From NCBI RefSeq assembly GCF_027920805.1, contig NZ_JANWOI010000002.1, positions 434,001 through 498,000 on the forward strand: a stretch of 64,000 nt of DNA, in the 5' to 3' direction. The notes beneath the pieces are model-generated. The model was not told the origin of the DNA and did not search any database. It saw only the letters and a program-made list of their open reading frames with translations. Made by a program: the position numbers and the translations under genes. Below, in pieces: positions 22,376-30,807 of the stretch. This DNA is from Govania unica (GTDB lineage Bacteria > Pseudomonadota > Alphaproteobacteria > Sphingomonadales > Govanellaceae). Numbering within the stretch: position 1 is the stretch's first letter; every line of letters starts with the position of its first letter.

Positions 22376-22813
22376 ATGATGGCAGGACGGGTGTTCTCGA
22401 TCGGGCCGGGGGCTCTCCTGCTGTTGCTCTCGCTGTCCGGTTGTGTGCAGGGTCCATCCTGCCAAGGACAACCGCCCGGCGAGGCATCGGCGTTGTCCAG
22501 TGATGCAGGGGCGCGGACCGCAATCGAAACCAGCTCTCTCGTGAGCCTGCAATGCTGGGCGGATTCGGGAAATCAGATCAGCCAATATCTCCTCGGCTAT
22601 GCCTATGAATATGGCCTGGGGACCACCCCTGACCGCGCCAAAGCCATCAGGGCCTATCAACAGGCCGCAACCCCACGCAGCAATCGCACCTATATCTATT
22701 CTCCGGCCGTCGGCAAGGAAAGCCACGGCCGCGTCATCCCTGTCACCACCGGACCCGACACGCCGGGCCTGCCGCAGGCCAGGGCAGCCCTCGCGCGGCT
22801 CGGCGAGCGGTGA
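22376..22813 (+). CDS. Small Sel1-repeat lipoprotein
   Basis: A 145-residue predicted lipoprotein. The signal sequence ends in a lipobox (LLLLSLSGC), so Cys near residue 23 would be lipidated. Residues 55-100 contain one Sel1-like helical repeat (SQYLLGYAYEYGLGTTPDRAKAI), and a second half-repeat lies at the end (QARAALARLG). Sel1 repeats mediate protein contacts. ATG 22376 lies just after a GAGGGG site that overlaps the end of the HlyC gene, so the two are probably coupled. The role in RTX maturation or surface attachment is unknown. Confidence 0.75.
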   Translation: MMAGRVFSIGPGALLLLLSLSGCVQGPSCQGQPPGEASALSSDAGARTAIETSSLVSLQCWADSGNQISQYLLGYAYEYGLGTTPDRAKAIRAYQQAATPRSNRTYIYSPAVGKESHGRVIPVTTGPDTPGLPQARAALARLGER

Positions 22814-23274
22814 GGGGAGGCAGCAGAAGCCCACAAACATGCGGTCGTTCCCTTCTTGACCGTCTGAAATTGCCCAACGGATTTTGAAATCTTGGTCGGG
22901 GCTTGCTTTGGGCGAGAATTTAGGGAATATTTTAAGGGCAGCTGGCCGCCCGTCGGCTGTGGGGCGTGGAAACCCCAAAAGAGACCCGCAGGCGATTTCA
23001 TAATTATGGGCCGGGTCGCGCGAAATGTCCGAGGGTCGGACGATGAGCGGCTGTTCGCAGTCCGCTCGGTTTTCGTCTTGCCTAAAATAGCGCGCCCGTA
23101 CTCTTTTCGGGTTCCACTACCCGGCCCGCCTTATGGCCGGACGCCCCATTCCTTATGGAAAATGGGGTTTGTCCATGGCGTCCCTCGTCCGATCCATTCC
23201 TTATGCTGCTCTGTCCTTACAGTCTGATTTGGCTCGATATCTGCCGTGCGTTCCAGAGACGTCAGGGGGCGGTC
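22814..23274 (+). promoter_or_regulatory. Intergenic region upstream of the ECF sigma gene
   Basis: No supported gene. Inverted repeats lie at 23121-23126/23135-23140 (CCGGCC/GGCCGG) and 23144-23150/23161-23167 (CCCCATT/AATGGGG). CCATTCCTTATG occurs twice (23146-23157 and 23194-23205, 48 bp apart). The second hairpin and the repeats are candidates for regulation of the sigma factor operon, possibly autoregulation. AGGGGG at 23264-23269 is the ribosome-binding site for the next gene. Confidence 0.4.
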
Positions 23275-23886
23275 ATGCATGACAGGTCACCCCGGCCAAA
23301 TAGTGCAACTGTCGTTGATGATGGCGGAAATCCAATTCAAAAACTTATGATCGAGGACCTTTTTCAGAATCACGCCCCGGATTTATTGCGGTTCTTGCGC
23401 CGGCGTATCCAAGATCCTGATCAGGCATCTGACCTTGTGCAGACAGTCTTTGAACGTCTGATTGCCAAATATGCATCCTGTCACCAGATCGAACACCCCT
23501 GGGCGTTTCTGCTGCAGATTGCCCGCAATGCACTGATTGATGCGGTGCGCAGAAAACAGACCCGTGACCAGTATGTCGCACAGTATAAAGCCTGTACCGA
23601 GGCCGGTCAGCTCTTCGCCGCGGAAAACGATCAGTCACCGGAACATATTCTGTCGCAGCGGCAATCGTTTGATCAGCTCACCACGCTCATTTTGGGTCTG
23701 CCGCCCAAACGGCGCAGGATATTTATTCTGAGCCGCATCCATGATCTTCCCGTGGTGGAGATTGCGCGGCAGGAGAAAATGTCGGAACGTGCCGTACGCG
23801 GGCATGTGGAGCGTGCCCTCGCAGATATTCGTGCAGCAATGGATCGTCCTCCACCTCAGCGGTCCTGCAGGACAGAAAAGCGATAG
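23275..23886 (+). CDS. ECF sigma factor, FecI-like
   Basis: A 203-residue sigma-70 family factor with only regions 2 and 4. Region 2 is LLRFLRRRIQDPDQASDLVQ plus TVFERLIAKYA (residues about 38-70). Region 4 is LPPKRRRIFILSRIHDLPVV followed by the helix-turn-helix MSERAVRGHVERAL (about 145-185). ATG 23275 has AGGGGG five bases upstream; the frame stays open further upstream but without family similarity. FecR follows after 5 bp and a TonB receptor after that, the FecI-FecR-FecA surface-signalling arrangement. In lasso clusters with an isopeptidase, this trio is thought to sense imported lasso peptide and switch on the uptake genes. Confidence 0.93.
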   Translation: MHDRSPRPNSATVVDDGGNPIQKLMIEDLFQNHAPDLLRFLRRRIQDPDQASDLVQTVFERLIAKYASCHQIEHPWAFLLQIARNALIDAVRRKQTRDQYVAQYKACTEAGQLFAAENDQSPEHILSQRQSFDQLTTLILGLPPKRRRIFILSRIHDLPVVEIARQEKMSERAVRGHVERALADIRAAMDRPPPQRSCRTEKR

Positions 23887-23891
23887 CCGAA

Positions 23892-24911
23892 ATGGAGACG
23901 GATGCACAAACTCTGCGGATGCGGCGGAAGGCCGCCTATTGGGTGACGCTTTTGGAAGCCGATACCCCGGATGAGGGGGATCACCTGCGCTTCGAGGACT
24001 GGCTGGCGCTCGACCCCAGGCACAAACAGGCCTATGACGAGATTGCCGCGATTTGGCGCACAAGCCGTGAACTTACAGATTTGGCGGCCCTCGAGGTTCC
24101 GGATATGGCGGGCAGGGGTGGCCTCAAATCCTTTCCGGGAAAGCTCTTCAGGCAGGGCCAGCAGAGACGGATCGGTCTTGGCTTGTCCGCGCTTGCCATT
24201 GGCCTCACCTTGATTTTGAGTTCGCTTCCTCAGAGCCTCGATGGAGCGCGCTATGTCACCAAGACGGCGGAAGTCAGACAGCTTACCCTTGCCGATGGCA
24301 GTCGCGTGACGCTCGGGCCAAAATCCCGTCTTGAGGTCACGTTCAAAGCGGACCGCCGACAATTGAGCTTGACCGGTGGCGAGGCCTATTTTGTGGTTGC
24401 AAAAGATGCGGCGCGTCCCATGCACCTTCAGATCGACGGCGTCGAGATTCGGGTGGTCGGCACAGAGTTCAATATCCATGAGGGCCCCGCAGGCGTGACT
24501 GTGGAAGTCGTCGAAGGGGTCGTCGAAGTTCATGTTGCGGATGCGGACAAGGCCGGAAAACGCGATGCGGAAACAAAGATCCGCCTTTATGCCGGACAAA
24601 AAATAATTGCTCCCTCGACGGACAGATTTGATCCGCAAGATATCACCTCTGCAGACTATCCCGGCAGCTGGCGGTCGGGGCGTCTCATTTACGAGAACAC
24701 CGCCCTGGCCGAGGTTCTCGCTGACATGAACCGCTATTCGGAGAGCGTGATTATGGTTGGCTCTCCGGAGCTTGCCAAGCGACCGGTCTTTGCCTCCTTC
24801 AAGACGGACCAGATCGATCAGATGATTGCAAGGCTTGAAGGCCAGCTGTCTCTGGTCGCCGATCGCACAACCCCTGGCCGGATCATCCTCAGAGCGAGAC
24901 CGAGCGCCTGA
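23892..24911 (+). CDS. FecR-family anti-sigma regulator
   Basis: A 339-residue inner-membrane regulator. The N-terminal cytoplasmic domain (about 8-55, RRKAAYWVTLLEADTP and FEDWLALDPRHKQAYDEI) binds the sigma factor. One membrane helix lies at about 95-115. The periplasmic FecR domain covers about 120-215 (LADGSRVTLGPKSRLEV, GEAYFVV, VVGTEFNI), with a DUF4974-like end at about 265-335 (LAEVLADMNRYSESVIMV). It would relay a signal from the STN domain of the TonB receptor encoded next to it. It is 5 bp after the sigma gene. Length is normal. Confidence 0.93.
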   Translation: METDAQTLRMRRKAAYWVTLLEADTPDEGDHLRFEDWLALDPRHKQAYDEIAAIWRTSRELTDLAALEVPDMAGRGGLKSFPGKLFRQGQQRRIGLGLSALAIGLTLILSSLPQSLDGARYVTKTAEVRQLTLADGSRVTLGPKSRLEVTFKADRRQLSLTGGEAYFVVAKDAARPMHLQIDGVEIRVVGTEFNIHEGPAGVTVEVVEGVVEVHVADADKAGKRDAETKIRLYAGQKIIAPSTDRFDPQDITSADYPGSWRSGRLIYENTALAEVLADMNRYSESVIMVGSPELAKRPVFASFKTDQIDQMIARLEGQLSLVADRTTPGRIILRARPSA

Positions 24912-25139
24912 ACTGATGACATTCTGCCAGAGGCTCAAAGAAAATCTTGAGGATTGAGTGCTTCTCTCGTCTTGAATTCTATTTGACGTGCGCAATCGCT
25001 TGTCCTGTCTCCATCAGACGATGTGCCGTCAGAAAGTTTGTGGCGGTTCTCACGGGTCGTCCGTTCCTCTTCCTAGACGAAAGATCGACGCCATGGAGCA
25101 GCCATGGCCAGCTCGATCTGTCATATGGGGAGAAGATTC

Positions 25140-28100
25140 ATGGGACATCTGAAACCATCCGGTGCAGAGCGCCGATCCGGATATGCAACCGCTGTTTCCG
25201 TCATTGCCTTGGCCGTTTTTTATGGAACAGTCCCGGGCCAGGCGGCCTTTGCTCAGACGACTGAGGGGAAGGAGCAGAGCAGAACCTGGGCCTTGAATAT
25301 TCCGTCTCAGGCGCTGTCCACATCGCTGCTGGCCCTGTCGGAGCAAATGGATCTTCTGGTGGTCGCAACGCCGGACCTCATTGCGGCCAAACAGGCGCCG
25401 GAACTCAAAGGACAGTTATCGTTACAAGACGCGCTCGACCGTCTCTTCAAGGATAGCGGGCTCGCCTATGAGGTCACCGCAGATCGCCAACTTATTCTCC
25501 ATCGCACAGAAGCGCGGCCGGGATCCGCTTTGGAGACAGGCGGATCTGCCATGTTCACCTCCCTCGAAACAAATCCGGGGGAGCAGATCGCCCATGATGC
25601 GTCCGATGACATGTCTCCGAGAAAAAAGCCGGCTGTGGCGCTTGACCTCGAGGAGATCGTGGTGACCGGCTCGAATATCAGGGGCGCCAATGTGATCGGA
25701 TCGAAGCTTTTTGTGTTTGATCAGGAGGATATTCGTCGCACGGGATTTTCATCGGTTCAGGATGTGGTGCAAAGCTTGCCGCAGAATTTCGGCGGCGGCC
25801 CCAATGCGATGACGGCACCACTTCAGGGAACCGAAAACGGCGCTCAGTTCGCCAATCGGAATTTCGGCGCCTCCATCAATTTACGCGGACTGGGCGCGGG
25901 CTCGACGCTGACCGTCATCAATGGTCGCCGTATCGCCGCAGCTGGCGGCGGAACCTTTGTTGATATTTCAGCCCTTCCGCTGTCGGCTGTGGAGCGGATC
26001 GAAGTCTTGCCGGACGGGGCCTCGGCGATCTATGGGACCGATGCCATTGCCGGGGTGACCAATATCATTCTCAAGCAGAATTATGAGGGTGCGGAAACCC
26101 GTCTGCGCTATGGCACGGTCACCGAGGGTCGGCAACAGGAGTATAAGGCGAGCCAGCTCTTTGGCACCAACTGGCAGGGCGGCGGCCTTGTTCTGAGCTA
26201 TGAATATCAAAAGATCGAGCCCCTCTTTAGCGAAGAGCGCGACTTTTCCGCCAGCAGTGACTTGAGATCTTTGGGCGGGAGCGATTACCGCCTGCCGTTC
26301 AGCAATCCCGGGACCCTTCTGGCAGGCGGCAAAAGCTTCGCCATTCCGCAGGGACAGGACGGCACATCCTTGACCGCGGGCGATTTTATCTCCAGCACGG
26401 CAAACCTTGGCAATGACCGCCGCGGCACGACCTTGTTTCCGAAGCAGGAGCGCCACAGTTTTTATGGCCATCTGCACCAGGAGCTCTCGGGCGGATTGCG
26501 TGTCTTTGCCGAAACGCTTTACACAACGCGCAAATTTGAAGCGCGCCGGCCAGCCAAGACCCTCACCCTGACCGTGCCGGCAACCAATCCCTTTTATGTC
26601 AACCCGGTCGGCGGCCTGTCGCCCGTGCAGGTCCGCTATAGTTTTCTCGACGATCTTGGTCCGCAAATTGATCAGGGCAGGGTGGAATCCTATGCGCTCG
26701 TCGCCGGAGCTTCCCTTGATCTCAGCGCCGGATGGCAGACTGAACTCACCGGAACTTATAATGGCTCCAGTGAGAATGGCGGCTTGCGCAGCGGTGCCGT
26801 CAATATGAGCGCGCTCACGAGAGCGCTGGCGGACCCCAATCCACGGACGGCCTTCAATCCCTTCGGTGACGGCTCCCACAGCAATCCCGCAACGTTAAAA
26901 CAGATCTCGGGATACTCGACCACCAATCGGGGGTTTGATCTCTGGACCCTGGATGTGAAATCGGATGGCCCATTGTTCGCCTTGCCCGGCGGCATGGTCA
27001 AGCTGGCGCTCGGCGGCCATTATCGCAAGGAGAGCTGGCTCATCGAGCGGCTGGATTTCGAATTGGCGTCCGATACAAAATTCTCTGTGGCTCAGGACAT
27101 GACCCGTGACGTGCGGGCGGCGTTCACGGAACTGCTCGTGCCTCTCGTCGGGGACGGCAATCGCCTGCCGGGGATCGAGCGGCTGGATCTGTCCGCGGCT
27201 TTCCGTCTCGAGGACTATAGTGATTTCGGCTCGACACGAAATCCGCGCTTTGGCCTTGCCTGGTCGCCGCTCCCCGGTCTCAGTCTGCGCGGAACCTATG
27301 GCACCTCGTTCCGGGCGCCCATTCTCAGTCAGCGTGACACCAGTCTCAATCAGGTGTTCTTTTTTCCCTTGAGAGACCCGAAATCACCGCGCGGACTTTC
27401 GAACGCAATTCTTCTGACCGGCAATGATCCTGACCTCGGGCCGGAGACGGCAACGACCTGGACCGTCGGCGTCGATTTCCGCCCCGTCACATTGCCGCGC
27501 TTCAATCTGTCGCTCACCTATTTCGACACGCGCTTCAAGGATCGCCTGGGGCAGGTGACGGATCTTGGCCTGCTTGCGAAGGATGATATCTTCGCTCCCC
27601 TGATCATGCGCAATCCCGCCGCGGCCAATACCTTGGCCTATTTTGCCGATCCGAAACTTGTCAATGTCGTGGGCTCGACCGATCCGGCCGCGGTCGATGC
27701 CATTGTCAATGCGCGCCTGACCAATATCGGCCGCAGCCTCGTTCGGGGGCTCGATGTGACGACGCAATATGGTCTCACCACCGGGGTCGGTGACTTCATC
27801 CTGCAGGTGAATGGCAGCCTGCTTTTTGATTTCAAGGAGTCGGTGACAGATACGGCCCCTTATGTCGATCTCGTCGACACGCTCGACCGGCCGGTCGATT
27901 GGCGCTTGCGGTCCAGCCTGTCCTGGGCCTATGGCGGCTTCACCACGACGGTCTTTGTCAATTATACCGACAGCTATAAAAACAAAAATATCATTCCCGC
28001 CGAAACGGTGAGCAGCTGGACCACGGCGGATCTGACGGTCAGCTACTGGACCGGGGATCAGTCCGCGCGCCCCTGGTTGCGGGACCTCGGCTTTACCTTC

Positions 28101-28226
28101 AGCGCCATCAATGTAACCAATGCAAGGCCGCCCTTTGTCGACAATCCGCGTGGGATCGGCTTTGATCCGGAAAAGGCCAGTCCACAGGGCCGCTTCCTGG
28201 CCTTCGAGATCACCAAACGGTGGTAA
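25140..28226 (+). CDS. TonB-dependent receptor with STN signalling domain (lasso peptide uptake)
   Basis: A 1028-residue outer-membrane receptor. A signal peptide is followed by an STN domain (about 50-115, LNIPSQALSTSLLALSEQM ... GLAYEV). A TonB box-like EEIVVTGS lies near 170, the plug at about 180-310 (YGTDAIAGVTNIIL at its end), and a 22-strand barrel to the C-terminal aromatic residue (EITKRW). The STN domain marks it as a transducer that signals to FecR. Its place directly before the lasso isopeptidase suggests it imports the lasso peptide or a mimic. ATG 25140 has GGGGAGAAG just upstream. No terminator is visible before the next gene, 7 bp away. Confidence 0.92.
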   Translation: MGHLKPSGAERRSGYATAVSVIALAVFYGTVPGQAAFAQTTEGKEQSRTWALNIPSQALSTSLLALSEQMDLLVVATPDLIAAKQAPELKGQLSLQDALDRLFKDSGLAYEVTADRQLILHRTEARPGSALETGGSAMFTSLETNPGEQIAHDASDDMSPRKKPAVALDLEEIVVTGSNIRGANVIGSKLFVFDQEDIRRTGFSSVQDVVQSLPQNFGGGPNAMTAPLQGTENGAQFANRNFGASINLRGLGAGSTLTVINGRRIAAAGGGTFVDISALPLSAVERIEVLPDGASAIYGTDAIAGVTNIILKQNYEGAETRLRYGTVTEGRQQEYKASQLFGTNWQGGGLVLSYEYQKIEPLFSEERDFSASSDLRSLGGSDYRLPFSNPGTLLAGGKSFAIPQGQDGTSLTAGDFISSTANLGNDRRGTTLFPKQERHSFYGHLHQELSGGLRVFAETLYTTRKFEARRPAKTLTLTVPATNPFYVNPVGGLSPVQVRYSFLDDLGPQIDQGRVESYALVAGASLDLSAGWQTELTGTYNGSSENGGLRSGAVNMSALTRALADPNPRTAFNPFGDGSHSNPATLKQISGYSTTNRGFDLWTLDVKSDGPLFALPGGMVKLALGGHYRKESWLIERLDFELASDTKFSVAQDMTRDVRAAFTELLVPLVGDGNRLPGIERLDLSAAFRLEDYSDFGSTRNPRFGLAWSPLPGLSLRGTYGTSFRAPILSQRDTSLNQVFFFPLRDPKSPRGLSNAILLTGNDPDLGPETATTWTVGVDFRPVTLPRFNLSLTYFDTRFKDRLGQVTDLGLLAKDDIFAPLIMRNPAAANTLAYFADPKLVNVVGSTDPAAVDAIVNARLTNIGRSLVRGLDVTTQYGLTTGVGDFILQVNGSLLFDFKESVTDTAPYVDLVDTLDRPVDWRLRSSLSWAYGGFTTTVFVNYTDSYKNKNIIPAETVSSWTTADLTVSYWTGDQSARPWLRDLGFTFSAINVTNARPPFVDNPRGIGFDPEKASPQGRFLAFEITKRW

Positions 28227-28233
28227 CCGCGCC

Positions 28234-30807
28234 ATGAACACCAGCTGTCCTGGCCGATACCGCCGACGGACGATATGGATCGCTCATCTTTTCACTTTGG
28301 TGCTGGGCCTTATGCTCTCGGCCCTGTTCAATCGTGCTGTACTGGCCGAACGCGGCCTAACGGTCGATGATATGTTCGCCCTGGAGGATATCGGCCGGGT
28401 CATGTTCGACCCGGCCGGAACGCGGATTGTCTTCGAGCGGCTCGGGCCCTATGGGCAAGCTCCAAGTTTCGGGCGCGAACTGTTGGCCGGCAAAGACCGC
28501 TCCCATATTTTTGTGGCTGATCTCACACAGTCCCAGTCGGTTCGGCCGCTCTTCCCGCAGGAGCGGAATACAGGATATTGGCTTGGGCCCGCGTCACCGG
28601 ACGGGACGCAGATCGTTCTGTTCTGGATTGCAAACGGAGCTGTCGGAACCGGGGTTTATGATTTTGGGACGGAGAGGTTAAAGACGCTCCCTCTCACCCC
28701 GGAGCTACTTCATTACGGGCAATCCCCCATCTGGATTTCTGATCATGTGCTGATCTATCTGGCCCTGCCGGACGGGCAGCAGCCGTTCTGGGCCTCATCC
28801 GTGCGCAAGATGGCGGACGAGCTGCCCGGGTTGTGGCGTCATGCAGAGCGGGGAGATATGGCAACGGCGAGCGTTCTCGCCAGTGGGGATGCTCTCCCGG
28901 ACGCCGCCCCGGAGGCCGAGCATCTGCTTCTGCGCGTGGATCTCCAGAGCGGCACGGTCACCAGGATAGACCGCGGCTCTTTCACGGCCCCGGCGCTTGC
29001 CCCGGATGGGCGTCACCTGGCCGTCCTGAAGCTCCAGCCCCCGGCTGTTCAAGACCGGCGCCTGCGGCTTCTCGAGCCCCATCCCATGCTGGCTAGTCGA
29101 GACCCGGAGCTGATGATTTATCCCTTGGCTGGAAGCAAACAGGCTCCAATCACCTGTGATGCGGCATATCCGCTTGCCGGCACGCTCGCCTGGTCCACCG
29201 ATGGCCGCAAGCTCGCCTTTCTCTCAAGGTCAGCGGACGGTCGGGCCATAGAAGACCAGCCTCCGGATCAACAGGATCGGCAGGTCATGATGGTCAATGT
29301 TCCGAGCCGCAGCTGCCGGAGGATCCCGCATGATGGTTTGCGCTTCAGGGACGGATTTGGCAAATATCTCGATCAGCCCAAGATCCTTTGGCTCGGTGAC
29401 CGGATTGCAATCGAGGCCCTCTCAAAAGAAACTGCCCGCCCCCTGCATGAAGATCTGCCCCCGCATGAAAAAACGGCGGCCCGGACGGACTCTCCGGACT
29501 GGTATCTTCTGCGTGGGGACCTGCCGCCGCTCAATCTGACGGAGCGTTTTGCCGCCTCCCGGCTTCGGCCGCTCGCCGCCACAAAGGGCGGGCTTATCAT
29601 GCTGGCTGAAGGGAAGTTATGGCGGATCTCCCCTGACGGTGACCGTCATCCTGTGACGGCCACCGCTGGGTCCGCCTTGACGCCCTGGGAGGAGCCGCTC
29701 TCGGGGCTCCAGTTGCCGGACTTTGCCTCGCAGCATCGCCTGTCCATGATTGCAACCCGCGAGACGGGGGAACAGAGACTGCTCGTTCTCGATCCGGCGA
29801 CCCGTCAAACCATCCCGGGCGGCGTGATATCCCGGGAGGATCGGATCCTTGCGGTCTCCTTGCAGAGAGGAACAGCCATTCTCCGCAGAGAGAGCACGGA
29901 CGGCAGCCGGCTGATGGTCCTCCCAGCTGCCGGGGAGGCGAGGGCACTCCTCCATTTCAACCGCCATCTTGCGGATGTGGCGGACAGCCAGCCGATCCCC
30001 ATCCGCTATGCCCGCAAAGACAAACCCGCCGCAGAGCTTTCGGGATGGCTTCTTCTGCCGTCCGGACACAAGGTGGGAGTGCGGCATCCTTTGATCGTCA
30101 TTGTCTACCCGGGAGCGGTCTGGACCGGAGGCTGGCCCTGGAAGAGATCAAGCATCAGTCCGTTCAATCCCTATCTCCTGACCGCCAAAGGCTATGCCGT
30201 GCTCTATCCGAGCATTCCTCTTGGTCCCCCGGGACAGGCTGGCGATCCCTTGATGGGATTGGCGGAGACGGTGCTGCCCGCGGTCGAGCGCAGCATAGAG
30301 CTCGGATCTGTAGATCCCGAACGTCTGGGATTGTTCGGTCAAAGTTATGGCGGCTATGGCGTCCTCGGCCTCCTGTCCGAGAGCGACCGCTTCAAGGCTG
30401 CCGTGGCTGCGGCGGCCCCCGTCAATCTTCTGAGTGCCTATGGGCAGTTTGATCCGCGCTTTGATCGTACCGGACGCCCGGAGCTGTTCATGGATCTGCC
30501 AAGATGGGCGGAGGCCGATCAGGGGCGCATGGGAGTGCCGCCCTGGGATGATGCAGAGCGCTATCTCCGCAACAGCCCGCTCTTTTACGTGGAACGGATC
30601 AGGACACCACTGATGCTGATCCAGGGGGACCGGGATTTCATCCCGGTCAGCCAGGGCGAGGAAATGTTCTCGGCCCTTTACCGGCTGCAGAAAACGGCCC
30701 TGTTCGTGCGTTATTGGGGGGAAGGCCATGTCCTGACGAGCCCGGCCAATATCCGGGACTTCTGGGACCGCCTGTTCGACTGGTATGATCGCTATCTCAA
30801 CCCTTGA
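28234..30807 (+). CDS. Lasso peptide isopeptidase, AtxE-like prolyl oligopeptidase family
   Basis: An 857-residue S9-family hydrolase with a signal peptide or anchor (residues 10-36). A seven-blade propeller region (about 45-590) precedes an alpha/beta-hydrolase domain. The catalytic Ser is in GLFGQSYGGYG (near 702), Asp in GDRDFIPVSQG (near 798) and His in WGEGHVL (near 830). Isopeptidases such as AtxE2 linearise a specific lasso peptide by cutting the ring isopeptide bond after uptake. Specificity is inferred from position: FecI-FecR-TonB receptor upstream and convergent lasso genes downstream. The 3' end overlaps the convergent exporter gene by 16 bp. A broad-specificity dipeptidyl peptidase is the alternative. 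Confidence 0.85.
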   Translation: MNTSCPGRYRRRTIWIAHLFTLVLGLMLSALFNRAVLAERGLTVDDMFALEDIGRVMFDPAGTRIVFERLGPYGQAPSFGRELLAGKDRSHIFVADLTQSQSVRPLFPQERNTGYWLGPASPDGTQIVLFWIANGAVGTGVYDFGTERLKTLPLTPELLHYGQSPIWISDHVLIYLALPDGQQPFWASSVRKMADELPGLWRHAERGDMATASVLASGDALPDAAPEAEHLLLRVDLQSGTVTRIDRGSFTAPALAPDGRHLAVLKLQPPAVQDRRLRLLEPHPMLASRDPELMIYPLAGSKQAPITCDAAYPLAGTLAWSTDGRKLAFLSRSADGRAIEDQPPDQQDRQVMMVNVPSRSCRRIPHDGLRFRDGFGKYLDQPKILWLGDRIAIEALSKETARPLHEDLPPHEKTAARTDSPDWYLLRGDLPPLNLTERFAASRLRPLAATKGGLIMLAEGKLWRISPDGDRHPVTATAGSALTPWEEPLSGLQLPDFASQHRLSMIATRETGEQRLLVLDPATRQTIPGGVISREDRILAVSLQRGTAILRRESTDGSRLMVLPAAGEARALLHFNRHLADVADSQPIPIRYARKDKPAAELSGWLLLPSGHKVGVRHPLIVIVYPGAVWTGGWPWKRSSISPFNPYLLTAKGYAVLYPSIPLGPPGQAGDPLMGLAETVLPAVERSIELGSVDPERLGLFGQSYGGYGVLGLLSESDRFKAAVAAAAPVNLLSAYGQFDPRFDRTGRPELFMDLPRWAEADQGRMGVPPWDDAERYLRNSPLFYVERIRTPLMLIQGDRDFIPVSQGEEMFSALYRLQKTALFVRYWGEGHVLTSPANIRDFWDRLFDWYDRYLNP

